Origin: Xestospongia bergquistia
Lineage: Eukaryota; Porifera; Demospongiae; Haplosclerida; Petrosiidae
DNA length: 64,000 bases
Direction of reading: 5' to 3'
Assembly (NCBI GenBank): GCA_963965975.1
Contig: OZ014416.1
Location: 248,001 to 312,000 of the forward strand
Position 1 is the first letter of the stretch. Every line of letters begins with the position of its first letter. The notes beneath the pieces were generated by a model that saw only the letters and a list, made by a program, of their open reading frames with translations, made no database searches and was not told where the DNA came from. A program made the position numbers and the translations under genes. Shown in pieces: positions 13,701 through 24,946 of this stretch.

Positions 13701-13906
13701 AAGTGAAACAATTACACAGTGGTTTTCTCGGCCTCAAAGAAGGCACTCGTGTCTCACCCCTACCTCATAATATTATTCAAACTGGAGGACATCAGCGTGC
13801 TGGTAGTCTAGATTTACTTGAAGGTGGTGATAAAACTCAATCAGATTATCTTACATTACCACCACCTTCTCAATATAACAGTGCTAGGATGTCTGTTGTC
13901 TGGTGA
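10765..13906 (+). CDS. DTN: dystrobrevin-like protein (dystrophin complex)
   Basis: Cytoplasmic member of the dystrophin-glycoprotein complex. Nine exons: 10765-10789, 10848-11139, 11225-11313, 11417-11493, 11545-11782, 11894-11988, 12206-12453, 12508-12960 and 13492-13906, about 643 residues. Order: EF-hand-like region (YPRYRLAFKLRRLQ, FSVLAKNGTVGLDGLQFF), ZZ zinc finger split over exons 6-7 (VKCSICNKKSIKGFRYQCEE...CQMCFLKG...H..H), a long Ser/Pro/Arg-rich linker rich in RRxS sites, then a coiled coil (EQEEILQSRLIQASEKKQHL...LLGQVKQL) that in the family binds dystrophin. An acidic insert (DDIEDEEED) sits in exon 5. No WW or spectrin repeats are present, which argues for dystrobrevin over dystrophin. 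The start was chosen because exon 1 splices in frame to the conserved core. Confidence 0.88.
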
Positions 13907-15412
13907 TAATTGGAAAGCTTGAAATAACTTTTTTTAACTTGTCTATTCTTGCCCATTTTATTTGTTTGTATATTTGTTTTCCTTCTCTCTCATTTTCTTT
14001 TGACTTGTATAATCAAATATATACAAATGTTAGATAATAATCATTTGTTATTACATTAAGTTCACATTTTAATTGTTAATTGTTTTTGTTGAAAATGAAT
14101 TATAGTTAATTAGAAAGGGCGGGTGATTACCACTAGACCAAATAGATATCCTCACAATAGAGCAATGTCGTCATGAACACCACCTACAATTTAATTACTT
14201 TCTTGTTTTTCCATTTAAAAATTAAAACAGACAATACATTAATATAGTTGATACTATGAGTATTGAACTATCCACATTACAAAAAGTGGTTAAAGCCATT
14301 ATTCTTAGCACCATTTCTAAGACCCTCCCAGGACACACTAAAAATAATATAGCCAGTAGTCATAGTGACCACAATTGTTTAACGAGTCCTTCACACTTAA
14401 CATTATCATTGTGAGACACATTGCACTGGCTCAATTAGAACAGATGCATGAATAAACTAGTCAACAATATACCATTAATAATAACCATAGTTTTCATAAC
14501 AATATCAATGTATTAATTAAATCTATTGTCTAGCATTGTTAATTAGAGTAATTAACTGCTCCATGATTCAATAAATTGTATATTAATATCAAATGATGAA
14601 TTTATAAGGTTCTATATAATACTTTATATAACAATCTGTTAGACGCTAAAGTATGTATTAATCACATCAATCATAGACCTCAATGTCCAGTACAAGTAGT
14701 TAACTATATTATAGTGGTCCCACAATGTGAACTGCCTAAACCACATGATGTCATAATGTGGTAATTTATTGAGTAATTAAGTCACCACATACGAACTCAT
14801 AACTCAAAATGTTTATATTTTATAATAACATTGTGTTTTGAAAGTACATTTCTCTCATTAGACAACTCTGGTTACTAGTTCATAACTATTGGGATCTAGT
14901 GGGATTATTGTATTAACCATTTCTTAGAAATATATTATATAGAAAAATAATTTTAACTTTACAAGAGGACATATATGTAGTTCCTTATTTGTACAACTGC
15001 TATATATTTCAAATGGCAAATTAATTGCTTATGACAATATGTGTGACTGATCATGAACTAAAAATTCATTTAAAAAAAGACACAGACCCATTCTGCAAAA
15101 GAGACTGAGACTCGTTTCACAAGAGAGTCAAATAGACCGACAGTTACTTAGTCATAAAAGATTTATTTTAAATAAAATAAATACAGCTGGTTAATTATAA
15201 AGATAAATCATATACTTATCATAGTGAGGTGGTTACAGTCAACACAAGATAAAAGATATCTTACTAGTAGTGTAGTTACTGGAGTAAGGTTAGAAACCCT
15301 CTTACGTTAATACATGTAAGGATGCTCTTACAACATCAGTAGTATTACTACATCTAACAAGTGTGCAATGTGGTTACTAATCATACAATGATGACCAGCT
15401 GGTAGAGAACTA
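13907..15412. other. dystrobrevin-RMND5 convergent intergenic region
   Basis: 1.5 kb between the 3' ends of two convergent genes. It is very AT-rich. I see several polyadenylation-type AATAAA/AATATA strings and one TGATGTCA word near 14750, but no gene, RNA or mobile element. Confidence 0.5.
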
Positions 15413-18400
15413 TTAGAATTTTAACATTTGGACATCTTTAGCTATCATTTCTACTGGACAATATGGACATTTTAATCTATAAAAGTGTAGACAGATAATT
15501 AAGGAATGGATGGATACAAGAATAGATGGATGGATGATAAACTCTCACCTTCCTGAATGGCTAACTAATTTTTTCATCGCATCTCGTGAAATAGCATGTC
15601 CACATGACAACCTCACAGGAGAATTGGTTTCTGAACAAAAATGAACAGAATTTTTAACCCTAAAATGGATCCATGCCTTTTATACCTGATGTCTGTTGAC
15701 GAAGAATGGGACAAGTAAAAATAGAATGATATCGATGTTTCCATGGCAACTGTATTTCACAAGGAAGCTCATCTCTATGAGCCAAAACATCAACAACTTG
15801 TCTTTGTACCATCACAGCTTGAAGATGAAGTAATTGTGGTAATGCAGAACATCCAATAGAAAGAGCAACTGATAATGGACTCTCCAGAGATAAACCCAAT
15901 AGACAACAGGCGTCTCTATTATTACTAATAAATCAAGACGTCTCTAACCACACCCACCTGGTAAATGTATCCATGACATCACTCCAATGCCAAGGGTCAA
16001 AAAGGTCAGAGTATGGGCTAGTTTCTAGTCCTCTTTTGACAAAGAGTAGACAACCCATGAGACGTTGGATATCTATTGTATAGAACATGCCACATTATTA
16101 ATCACACCATTTACTTGTCTAATGACATACACCAAACACATGTCAACAGGTTTTTGATCCATAATATGTGACTTGTTCTAACATAATGATCCCACAGTTA
16201 CACACAACAACAACATTACCAGTTGCTAGGTAACAACAAATATTGCAATGCTGATACAATATTATCACATGGAGAAGTTCAAATTACTGAATAATAAGTT
16301 TACTATAAAATTAATCAGGGACTTAGAACAAGATAAACAAACTGGTTTGACAGGTTTGTATATTGACAATACATAAAATACCACTACATGTAATCAGATG
16401 TAATTATATTTAATTACAACCAATCAAGTATTAATGATACAAAGTGACATTAATGTACAACTTTTGTTATTCTATACAATACAAAGATTTACTATGGGAA
16501 TACATTTGGAGTACATTTAGAGGACAATATCAATAACATAACATGATATATGTATAATACATTGCCAAAGTTGCCATGACATTACTATTGAGCAACTTAA
16601 CTTTTTATGTCATTCGAGTAACCACATAACATTTCCCCTCTAGTAGGGGATACATTTAAAATACAGCTAGAGGGAAGGTTTTGTGGATACCTTATGACAT
16701 AAATTGTCATATTACACAGTTGAGTTGCCAAGATTCTACTATCAAGACATAGTTACTCCACATGTCCTGACTGTTAGTAGTGGTCGCTGTTGTAATTTAA
16801 TTTAATTTGAAATAACTGCCAAAAAGTTTATACTAACATAATTGGCGTCAGTTTTAATGTTATAATTGACCACATCACCAACTGTCTAGAAGAGAATCCT
16901 GACAAGCAAGATATTCTCACTGGATTGTCCACCTGTGAACATTCATAGTGAAGACCAATGTTTGATAATGTACTGATCTCTATTCATTGACAATAGTAGA
17001 GTTATAAAAGGTCTCAAGTGACATACTTTGAACTACTAAAGTCCCACTACAATTACTAGAAATTTCTTATAATAATATTATATTTAATATCTGAATATAT
17101 ATACAGCTGGTTATAATACAGACATCATATAACATAGTGAATATTCCTGTTTCATTATGTAAACTAAACTCGTTGTTTAAAGGAACATTGAACATATGCA
17201 ACATACAAAACCCACAATGAATATGGCCTCAATTAAGTTAAGACCACAGGTCAAACCAGAAACCTTTAAACTCATTAATTATATAGAAACCTCCATGATG
17301 TTAAGGTAAATTTATCATCACAAAGTATAGTATTACTCTGTTTATAGTTTTTTTTACTATGGACTATTGCCACACATATACAAACACACACAAATTAGCA
17401 TTAAACAGAAGGCTTCCTGACCAATCCAAAATACAACACTATTATGACTAGAGAGAGGGAGAGAGCTAAGGTAAGGTAATTACCCTATAGAAATAATATT
17501 ACATGGTTTTCAACAAAATATGTCCCTGTATTATCAGTCAATGTTGTGTGTATTACTCTGTCAGAGTGGCTCCTGAAGGGGAACTTATATCATTACTCAA
17601 CATACTATCATCATTACTATAAAAAGTATGAGCCCAACAAACTTTCTCTAGAATTGCAAAGTACATTATAAACAACACACCCTTCCTTTCCCAAAAAAAA
17701 CATTTCATAGTACTTGTTGTTATAACAACTGTTGTTATGGAAACACAATTAACCCTTTACTGACTCACCTTTGCTGTGACATAAGGAGAACTGTCCAAAT
17801 ACTTTAGCGTATGAGACTGCTTCATTGATCTTACCAATTGATAATAGGGAGAGATAATGTCTTTGACGTAATTTGAACTCTAAAACACTGCCATGATGAA
17901 GGAGTTCTTCACGATGACAAATAGCCCATCTAAATGAAAGGAACGAACTAACATTGTCATGGAAACAAAGCTCCACCCACTGTAATGCTGGCTCGACATC
18001 TCTATTACGCAATGCTTGAACAATTTGATGTACCTCAGTAAACATTGCTACAAAATGTTCATGTTGGGATAGTCCTGTCTCCTAAATGTCACATGACAAA
18101 TCAACAGTAAGTCACATGACTATCACATGACTTTCTTACATTAATTAATGTTTCTGCTATATCCATTTGTCCTTCTCTTAACAAATGTTCACAAATTGCT
18201 CGATTTAGTAGATGGGTGTGGTCTTCAGAGAACATCCCTTTTGCTATTACACTAGTATTGTCCTGAACAAAATACTAGAGAAAAGAGCTAATGTGAGAAT
18301 GAACCATAGTCTCCACCCACTTTATCAATAACACGACCATATTTGGAGATGGAAGCATGTATATCTTTGTGATCTTGTGATATTGTCTGAACAGTTGATG

Positions 18401-18649
18401 ATATTTGTGCCACACAATTTCTAATGGAGTCAGAATCTTCCTGAGTAAGCTCCTGGTCTCCATCTACATAACAAGATCATTATAACTTTGTTACTGCGAT
18501 TATTAAGTCTTACTTTCTAGAACTTTAGTTTTTAATGAGACTGCAGTATCAATAAGAGTTTGAAGACGAGTTGAAGTAATATCAGATGTCGTCTGAAGTT
18601 TTTGAGTCACTTTATGAAGTTCCTTCTCCACTGCTAGGCAAGCCTCCAT
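15413..18649 (-). CDS. RMND5: RMND5-type E3 ligase subunit of the CTLH/GID complex
   Basis: Catalytic RING-variant subunit of the CTLH (GID) ubiquitin ligase, which pairs with MAEA. Start [14 protein letters not shown] resembles the RMND5A N-terminus. Then come the LisH/CTLH region (17766-18045: [45 protein letters not shown]) and the C-terminal RING variant (15413-15900: [59 protein letters not shown]). The N-terminal Cys of the RING (TCPIL) and the CGH and CPYC groups are kept. One intron is long (about 16078-17766, 1.7 kb) and contains a large foldback. An X-box-like palindrome lies inside a coding exon at 15737-15750. CDCA3-like lies 110 bp upstream on the same strand. Confidence 0.93.
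16562..16735. repeat. intronic foldback (imperfect inverted repeat)
   Basis: Left arm about 16562-16643 and right arm about 16667-16735 pair imperfectly: TATGTCATTCGAG...CCCCTCTAG against CTAGAGGG...CTTATGACATA, then GAGCAACTTAA against GTTGAGTTGCC farther out. The loop is about 20 nt. It could be a decayed MITE-like element or a long RNA hairpin. It lies in the long RMND5 intron. Pairing was done by eye. Confidence 0.6.
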
Positions 18650-18759
18650 CTTGAATAGTAAGGCGTGGCCAAGCACGCCTCTTTTAAAATTAGATTGGAC
18701 AAATGCAATTATTAACTAACTCATAATTATTTATAAAATAATAATAATAGAATATTTAG

Positions 18760-19128
18760 TCAATTTTTTGCGGACAGAGGTTCTCTTGACTCTCTGTCAT
18801 TGTCATCTGGTAATGGAAATAACTTGTGAGGTACAACTTCAATTTCTTTTGGCCCCGCCCATTTCTCTGTACCACTGCGAATAGGTGTCCGTTGGATTTC
18901 CTTATTTGGAGATCTGGGATCACATGTCCCTCCTCTTTTTGATGACGATAATGATACATAAGTTGATCCATATTTTGGGAAGAAACGAATAGGAGTTCGT
19001 CGAATGTTTCCATTTGGTGATCGTGGATCATGATCTACTCGGATTTTCTGAACATCTATTTTTATGTTCTCTTGATCTTCGCGTGTCTCCTGCTGTTTTT
19101 CTTCTTCCACACTATGGAATTGTCCCAT
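18760..19128 (-). CDS. CDCA3: CDCA3/TOME-1-like protein (DPRSP-RTPI repeats)
   Basis: Single-exon frame of 122 residues. It has two copies of the motif DPRSPNxxIxRTPI (residues about 34-47 and 70-83), which in vertebrates marks CDCA3 (Tome-1), an APC/C-regulated cell-cycle protein linked to mitotic entry. It also begins MGQF, as vertebrate CDCA3 begins MGSA, with Gly2 available for myristoylation, and ends with REPLSAKN, similar to the PLSEN of CDCA3. It is about half the vertebrate length and lacks the long middle. The SP and TP sites are plausible CDK sites. It shares a 190-bp promoter with TTLL10 and lies 110 bp upstream of RMND5. The repeat match is clear; equivalence of function is inference. 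Confidence 0.65.
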   Translation of the reverse strand: MGQFHSVEEEKQQETREDQENIKIDVQKIRVDHDPRSPNGNIRRTPIRFFPKYGSTYVSLSSSKRGGTCDPRSPNKEIQRTPIRSGTEKWAGPKEIEVVPHKLFPLPDDNDRESREPLSAKN

Positions 19129-19318
19129 CTTCAGATCTAGTCGAAATTAAGTTTGTAATTTGAATCTCGCGCCACGTGGGTAAAAACCTATATTTACAAT
19201 GTTAATTGAATTGTTACCATGACAACAATGAAATTAGTCAACAAGTCGATTGGTAATAATTGTTACATTAGAACACACGCATACAAATACTTTAACAATA
19301 TGGACTATTAGTAAAGTA
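19129..19318. promoter_or_regulatory. shared CDCA3-like/TTLL10 promoter region
   Basis: 190 bp between two divergent start codons. It contains the X-box match GTTACCATGACAAC at 19213-19226 and a GCGCCACGTGGG segment (CACGTG E-box) near 19170. Confidence 0.6.
19213..19226. promoter_or_regulatory. RFX X-box-like site upstream of TTLL10
   Basis: GTTACCATGACAAC fits the two-half-site X-box (GTNRCC-NN-RGNAAC style) used by RFX factors on cilium genes. It lies about 93 bp before the TTLL10 ATG. Confidence 0.6.
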
Positions 19319-21205
19319 ATGGCTTCTGCAGTTGTTATGAAAGCAGGGTCTGGAGGAGACAGGCCTAGCTCTGGTTTGTCTGAGATAGTTTTGGAATCTT
19401 CATCAGCAGAACTGCAAGTAGACAGAACCAGCTTCAGTGTCCAGGTAAAGTCCAGCACAGTCAATGAATGCATTAAATAGTCCTTGTTTTATCTTGCTAG
19501 AATGATCATCAAGAAGATGACTCTGAAGAGCAGGATGACATTGTTACAGAGACCAGCAGAGACAAACTCCATAAGGTAACAGTACACAAGAAAGGTAGAC
19601 CAGAGCTACATGCTAAACCCTCTACATCATCCAAACCAAGTCGAGGTTGTCACTCTTACATCATTCATGGTGGAAATGCAGCCTCACTGTTAGTAACACA
19701 TTACAGTACTATTATATACACATTATATATATACAGAGTAAACAGTGTATTGACTGAGTGGAAGTGGGTGAAATTAGAAGACAAACTGTCAACATCATTC
19801 ACTCTGAAGTGGGCAGAACTCAAGCAGAATATTGATTTCCACAGTTTCAAAGAAGGTATATTCTATTTTGCTGCACTGGTATCCACTGATATATATATTA
19901 TTATATATTGGTGCAGGTGAACAGATAGTTAACCACTTTCCAAATATATCACTCCTAACTACTAAAATTGGACTTTTGGAAAGTTTACGAGCTAGCAAAC
20001 GAAAACTACAGTTGTCTTTGAGGTACATTGTTCAGTCCACAAATATATATATAAACTGCTGTTTTAAAATTATAGACTAGATATAAATGACATTTTTCCA
20101 GAAACTTATCGAATGGATGTTGCTTCTGAGAGAGAGGAATTCTTTCAAACCTACAAAGGTACTCAAGTTAATTGAAATATTAAATATAATATTAAACTTA
20201 GAAGGTGATCTATGGATATGTAAACCCACTGGTGCCAATCAAGGCAAAGGTATTTTCTTAGTTCACAATCTAGAACAAATCAAGCAGAAACTAGCATCAG
20301 ATATAACAAATGCACGAGCCTCCAGACGACCTACACCAAGAATTGTACAGAGGTAACTAATTCAACATATCACAACATTACTGTAATATCGTGTACTACA
20401 GGTATATTTCACAACCTCTTCTACTTGAAGGACGCAAGTTTGACATACGAGTTTACATGCTACTGATAGCAGGAGAGAAGCAGCTACTGGCTTTCTATCG
20501 AGAGGGATATATCAGATTGTCATGTCTTCCATATGATGTTGAAAGTCATGATATGACTATACATTTGACAAACCAGTTTGTCCAGAAAAAGCATCCAAGT
20601 TATGCTGACGTCAAAGAAGATACGGTACATAGACAATGACATTTCAGTAAATGGCACTATGACCCAACAGGTGTGGAATTTTGATAAATTACAAAGCTAT
20701 TTAAGTGAAAAAGAGGGTATACCTGAAGATTGGGTATCAACTACCCTGACTGTATGTGATGTTTGTTGTGTTTCATTATATTTCATTAGCAAATTTAGCG
20801 TCAATTGAAAAAGCTAATGCTTGGTTGTCATCACAGTGTGTGTCACAAGTTAGAACAAAGAATTGGATACTTTGAACTATTAGGATTTGACTTTCTTTTG
20901 GATTCCAATCGTCATGTATGTCATCCATCCATTCATTCATTCATCCATCCATATATAAATAGGTGTGGCTAATTGAAGTCAATACTAATCCTTCAATGAA
21001 TACAAATTGTGATGTTTTGAAACAAACTCTTCCTAGTACAATTGAAGAAACACTAGGTACACTAAGTTGCTATGACAACAAGCCTGTCTAACAATCTATA
21101 CTCAACAGGTATGGCAGTGGAAGTGTGGAGTAAAAGTAGGCGGAGAAAACCTATCTTTCCCATCGAAGCTCAAAAAGATTTTGTTACTCTTTTCCCTACA
21201 TGAAT
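19319..21205 (+). CDS. TTLL10: tubulin tyrosine ligase-like protein, TTLL10 type
   Basis: ATP-grasp enzyme of the TTLL family. TTLL10 elongates glycine side chains on tubulin and other proteins; its closest match here is judged by motif. Visible core: LWICKPTGANQGKGIFLV (ATP binding), PRIVQRYISQPLLLEGRKFD then IRVYMLL, HLTNQFVQKKHPSY, EDWVSTTLT, the HHSVCHKLEQRIGYFELLGFD block and VWLIEVNTNPSMNTNCDVLK (metal and substrate residues), ending FVTLFPT. The N-terminal part is acidic and low-complexity. Short introns, one containing an X-box-like word at 21066-21079. The start at 19319 was chosen over an in-frame ATG at 19250, whose extra residues look like untranslated sequence. Exact glycylase activity cannot be read from sequence. 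Confidence 0.85.
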
Positions 21206-21255
21206 TAAATAAATTTGAAACTTTCACTTTTTGAAATTCAATTTCCCTGTTTAAA

Positions 21256-21346
21256 ACTTTTATTTATTATTAAAATACATTCTTAAAATGACACAATACA
21301 TATTTTATTTATTATTAAAATACATTCTTAAAATGACACAATACAT
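21256..21346. repeat. two-copy 45-bp tandem repeat
   Basis: TTTTATTTATTATTAAAATA followed by CATTCTTAAAATGACACAAT appears twice in direct tandem with no obvious differences. It fills most of the 168 bp between the convergent TTLL10 and TBC1D24 stop codons and may carry poly(A) signals for both. Confidence 0.9.
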
Positions 21347-21373
21347 AAAATATATTATAAAATTGTTGTGTGG

Positions 21374-23415
21374 TTATTGCACCCAAGAGATTTTAAATAC
21401 CTCAATAGCTGAACATTTAAAATCTACAGCAGTTGTACCAGTAAGAGGAGAATTGTCATAAGCTGTGCATGAAGCAGAACTTCCTCTGTCCAAATCACCA
21501 TCTACCCAAATACCAAATTGCCTACATTATAGAGGAATAAATTAGTTTATACTTCAGACCCTATCTATGCTAATAATGACACTACTCCAGACCCTATATT
21601 ATTACTTACCCTCCTCCAGAACCTATAATTAACTCTTCATCATTAGCTCTTAAAACAAGATCAGATTTGGCTGTCCACTGGTAGTGAGAAGGGTGTGGTT
21701 TAAGAGTGAAGAGAAAAGTCTCTCCAGAACCAAAAAATGTATTATTATGGCGTTCAGTTAAGTTACCCACGACAAAAGCACCAAAAATCTAATAAGATAT
21801 TAATATTAATTTATTAACTATTATAATTAGCTTACAGCAGCTTCGCTTGATTTGATGACTAGAATAAAAGCATCTTCATGTTCACATTTGTGATATAATG
21901 TACGCAAACTATAGAATGTCGTGATTATATGATTACAATAACATACTTACTTATAACCATTTTTTGATGCCTTAAAGATACATTCCAAATAGTCACCAAT
22001 AGCCCAATCTGGTAACCAATTTACAAGGATCTCTGATAAAGTAGGAGATAAAATCTCTGATGAAGAATCTAACAAATAGATTTTCTTTTTGTTGCTACTC
22101 TCTCTGATTCCTGTTGGAACTAATGTTGCAGGTGGAGTTGAATTCTGCTGAGCAATAGCACAATTCTGTAGCCACAATTTAAAAATAGACTTCCATGACA
22201 AGCGGGGAATAGCCAGAGCTTCATGTATCCATTGTCCACGTTGTTCAAGAGAAAGAGTGGAAAGAAAATGAACTAGGATTTGGTTTATAGTAAGGTCACC
22301 TATATATATAGGAAAAATACAGTTATTTAATATGTACCATTGACATTACATGATCTGTATGTCTCCACTAAAGAACTAGAATGAATCATCTTCACAGCTA
22401 CCAGAGCTAGACGATAAAATATTTTAGGTCCTTCCAGTAAGTATAAATCCATGATACGAACCTAATAGAAATAATAACAATATCCTATTGTTCATGTATT
22501 TTTACATGTAATTTTAAGGGTGTGTCACTTACAACAATCCAGAATGGTTGGTTCAAAAATGGCCAATAACACCAGAGTGATAAAAACTCTGTTTCAAATA
22601 GATCAGCACCCATACCAACTGGTTTAAGAAGAGATAGATTGATATCTCGCTAGAGAAATAAAGAAAGTTATCTATTTGTCTGTCCATCCATCCAACCATC
22701 TTACTAAATGGGAGGAAATCAAGTTCTTTAGTGTCATAATAGATGCAGTCTGTTCAACAACAGTTCTGTCAAGCCAACCTTGACGTTGTATAATCTTCTT
22801 TATAACAACATAACATTCCCATTCTTCTAATAAATGAAGCAGAACATGGACCAATACAGGGAGAAGAGAATTGTTAGGAACTGAAGAGAAGCAGTCCATT
22901 ACACAGCCCATAAGTCTTTCATAAGCTGTGCTAAAGTTGGAACTTTGCGAAAAACTGGGAACACCATCTGGAATTTGGGGTGGAGCTACAACAGGTGAAC
23001 TAGGATCTATACATTACAATATCACATAACTATCACATGACATGGAGTACTTTGTTCAGGTTGGCCGATAGCATGGGAATATGAGATGACGTCCTCATCT
23101 TTCACCTCTAAAATTGCCAACCAATAGTTTCTCCTAACACGAGGTGTTACTCCAGCACGAACATGAGCCTTGAGAGAGGACTTAGCCAAACGTACCTTTT
23201 TCCAAAGGTCTTCATCTAAAGGTTTCGAGGTAGTGAACCTACAGTACACCAGCATTATGATTTAAGATATTAATGTTTTACTTTGTAAGTGACCACACAG
23301 CTTGATATTCCTCTAGATCTGTAAAACACGAAGCAGCACCATCGTGTCTGTCGATCAGAGTCGAGAAACACTCAATTGGTTGGACGACATCACTTCCATA
23401 GCTTAGAGTAGCCAT
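21374..23415 (-). CDS. TBC1D24: TBC and TLDc domain protein, TBC1D24-like
   Basis: Encodes a divergent TBC (Rab-GAP-like) domain followed by a C-terminal TLDc domain, an order typical of TBC1D24, which acts in vesicle traffic and oxidative-stress resistance. TBC part: VRAGVTPRVRRNYWLAIL, LLPVLVHVLLHLLEEWECYV, LWCYWPFLNQPFWIVVRIMD, LLEGPKIFYRLALVAV. TLDc part: FGAFVVGNLTERHNNTFFG, FLFTLKPH, FGIWVDGDLDRGSSASC and the end CSAIEVFKISWVQ. The catalytic Arg/Gln fingers of active GAPs are not obvious, as in TBC1D24. The start MATLSYGSDV was preferred; an in-frame ATG 51 bp upstream also exists and would overlap the shared promoter. Start codons of this gene and LRRC23 are only 55 bp apart. Confidence 0.85.
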
Positions 23416-23445
23416 ATATGCATATCTGCTGGGGGTGTGGCTGAA

Positions 23446-23459
23446 GTTGTCATAGTAAC
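23446..23459. promoter_or_regulatory. RFX X-box-like site upstream of LRRC23
   Basis: GTTGTCATAGTAAC, an X-box-type imperfect palindrome, ends about 11 bp before the LRRC23 ATG. A GGGTGTGG word lies just upstream (23433-23440). The site lies inside the 55-bp gap shared with TBC1D24. Confidence 0.6.
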
Positions 23460-23470
23460 CAAGCAATAAA

Positions 23471-24848
23471 ATGGCCAGTGATGAAGAGGAGGAAATTGTT
23501 GAAGGCGAGGAACCAGCAGAAGATGAAGAATTGGTAAATAATGTAGCTTTAAAAGGTCTAGTAAATCAATATATATTTTTTGAGGTTGATAATCCATTGA
23601 CTGGACAAGTTGTTGGCGAAAATCTTTCCTTACTTTGTAAAACTGGCAATGGACTGTCGCATGCTTTTATCCGACTTGACCTCAAGAACAAGTCAGAGTG
23701 TTCACCTTAATCACGTGAATATCATATGTCTTTGTTTTCATTTAGAAAATTAACTGAGATCTCAGTCTTAAATTGCTATGTTCATCTCCGCTATTTGGTA
23801 GGTCATATGCCTGATCATGTGATTATCACATGACTAATATTATTCACAGGATCTCTCAAATAACAAACTTAGCAACATCAGCGCTGTTAACGCACTACCT
23901 CATCTGCTATTGCTACGAGTGGATCACAACATGCTGACATCAGCTCGTTTAGGAGAGGTATCATGAATAATTCATACAAGTAATGATTTTTTTGTTTTTA
24001 GTTACAATATCTTCAAGTAGCCAGTTTCTCTAATAATCAAATTACTAGTACAGATGGTATTGCCCATCCAATGTTAGAGACACTCAACTTAGCTTGTATG
24101 TATTATATATAATAATATTTATAATGTGTATGTGTGTTTAGTTAACAAGATACAAGTACTGAATGGTCTCTCACATCAAAATCTTCCTTCTCTTCGTATA
24201 CTTGATCTCCATGGCAACCAACTGACGAGTTTATCTGATCTCCGTATACCCACTCTACGACAGTTATTTGCAGGATCTAATCAACTCATTAGTGTGCAAG
24301 GATTAGAGGGATTTCCTCAATTGACGACATTACATTTAAGAGAGAACCAGATTACAACTCTAGATGGCTTCACAGCAGAGCTAGAATCATTGCAGTATAT
24401 TAATTTGAGGTATACTTTAATGAGAAGGACTATTTCTAAACACTTGATGTATTTTACAGAAGTAATAAAGTTACTGAACTTCAAGAAATTGATAAACTTA
24501 CTTGTTTGCCATTTCTTCGAGCACTTAGTTTAGTTGGTATGTAAACTAAATAGACAATTAAAATGACTGCTAGCCTTGCCTAATTATTATGCTCATTGCT
24601 ATTAGCAATATAATTATTGAAGCATTATTTTGTATTAGATTGTCCAATAGGTGAAGTGGACGACTATCGAGTTGAGGTGTTAGTCAGGTTAAGAAAACTG
24701 GAAAGATTAGATAAAGATCAGTTTACAAATGATGAGCGAGCTGATGCTGAAGATGTAAAAAAATAATAATTAAGTTATTATTATTATTATTTATTTATAG
24801 ATATATGCACAAAGACAAACAGAACTACAGCAAGTCGAAGACAACTGA
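23471..24848 (+). CDS. LRRC23: leucine-rich repeat protein 23 (radial spoke, cilium)
   Basis: Ortholog of LRRC23, an axonemal radial-spoke protein needed for sperm motility in mammals. An acidic N-terminus (SDEEEEIVEGEEPAEDEEL) is followed by the signature NLSLLCKTGNGLSHAFIRLD (human: SLLCKTGNGLAHAYVKLE). Then come SDS22-type leucine-rich repeats (LHLRENQITTLDGF, LQYINLR) and a C-terminal cap (RLRKLERLDKDQFTNDERAD, then AEDIYAQRQTELQQVEDN). Several short introns; about 330 residues, close to the human length. An X-box-like site sits just upstream. M6PR follows 98 bp downstream on the same strand. Confidence 0.92.
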
Positions 24849-24946
24849 CCACACCCCCATGAACAAGCTATGAATACTATTATTATAATAAATTTATGAG
24901 CCCCACCCACTGAGCATGACAGTCACATGTTCGACAGTCAAACATA

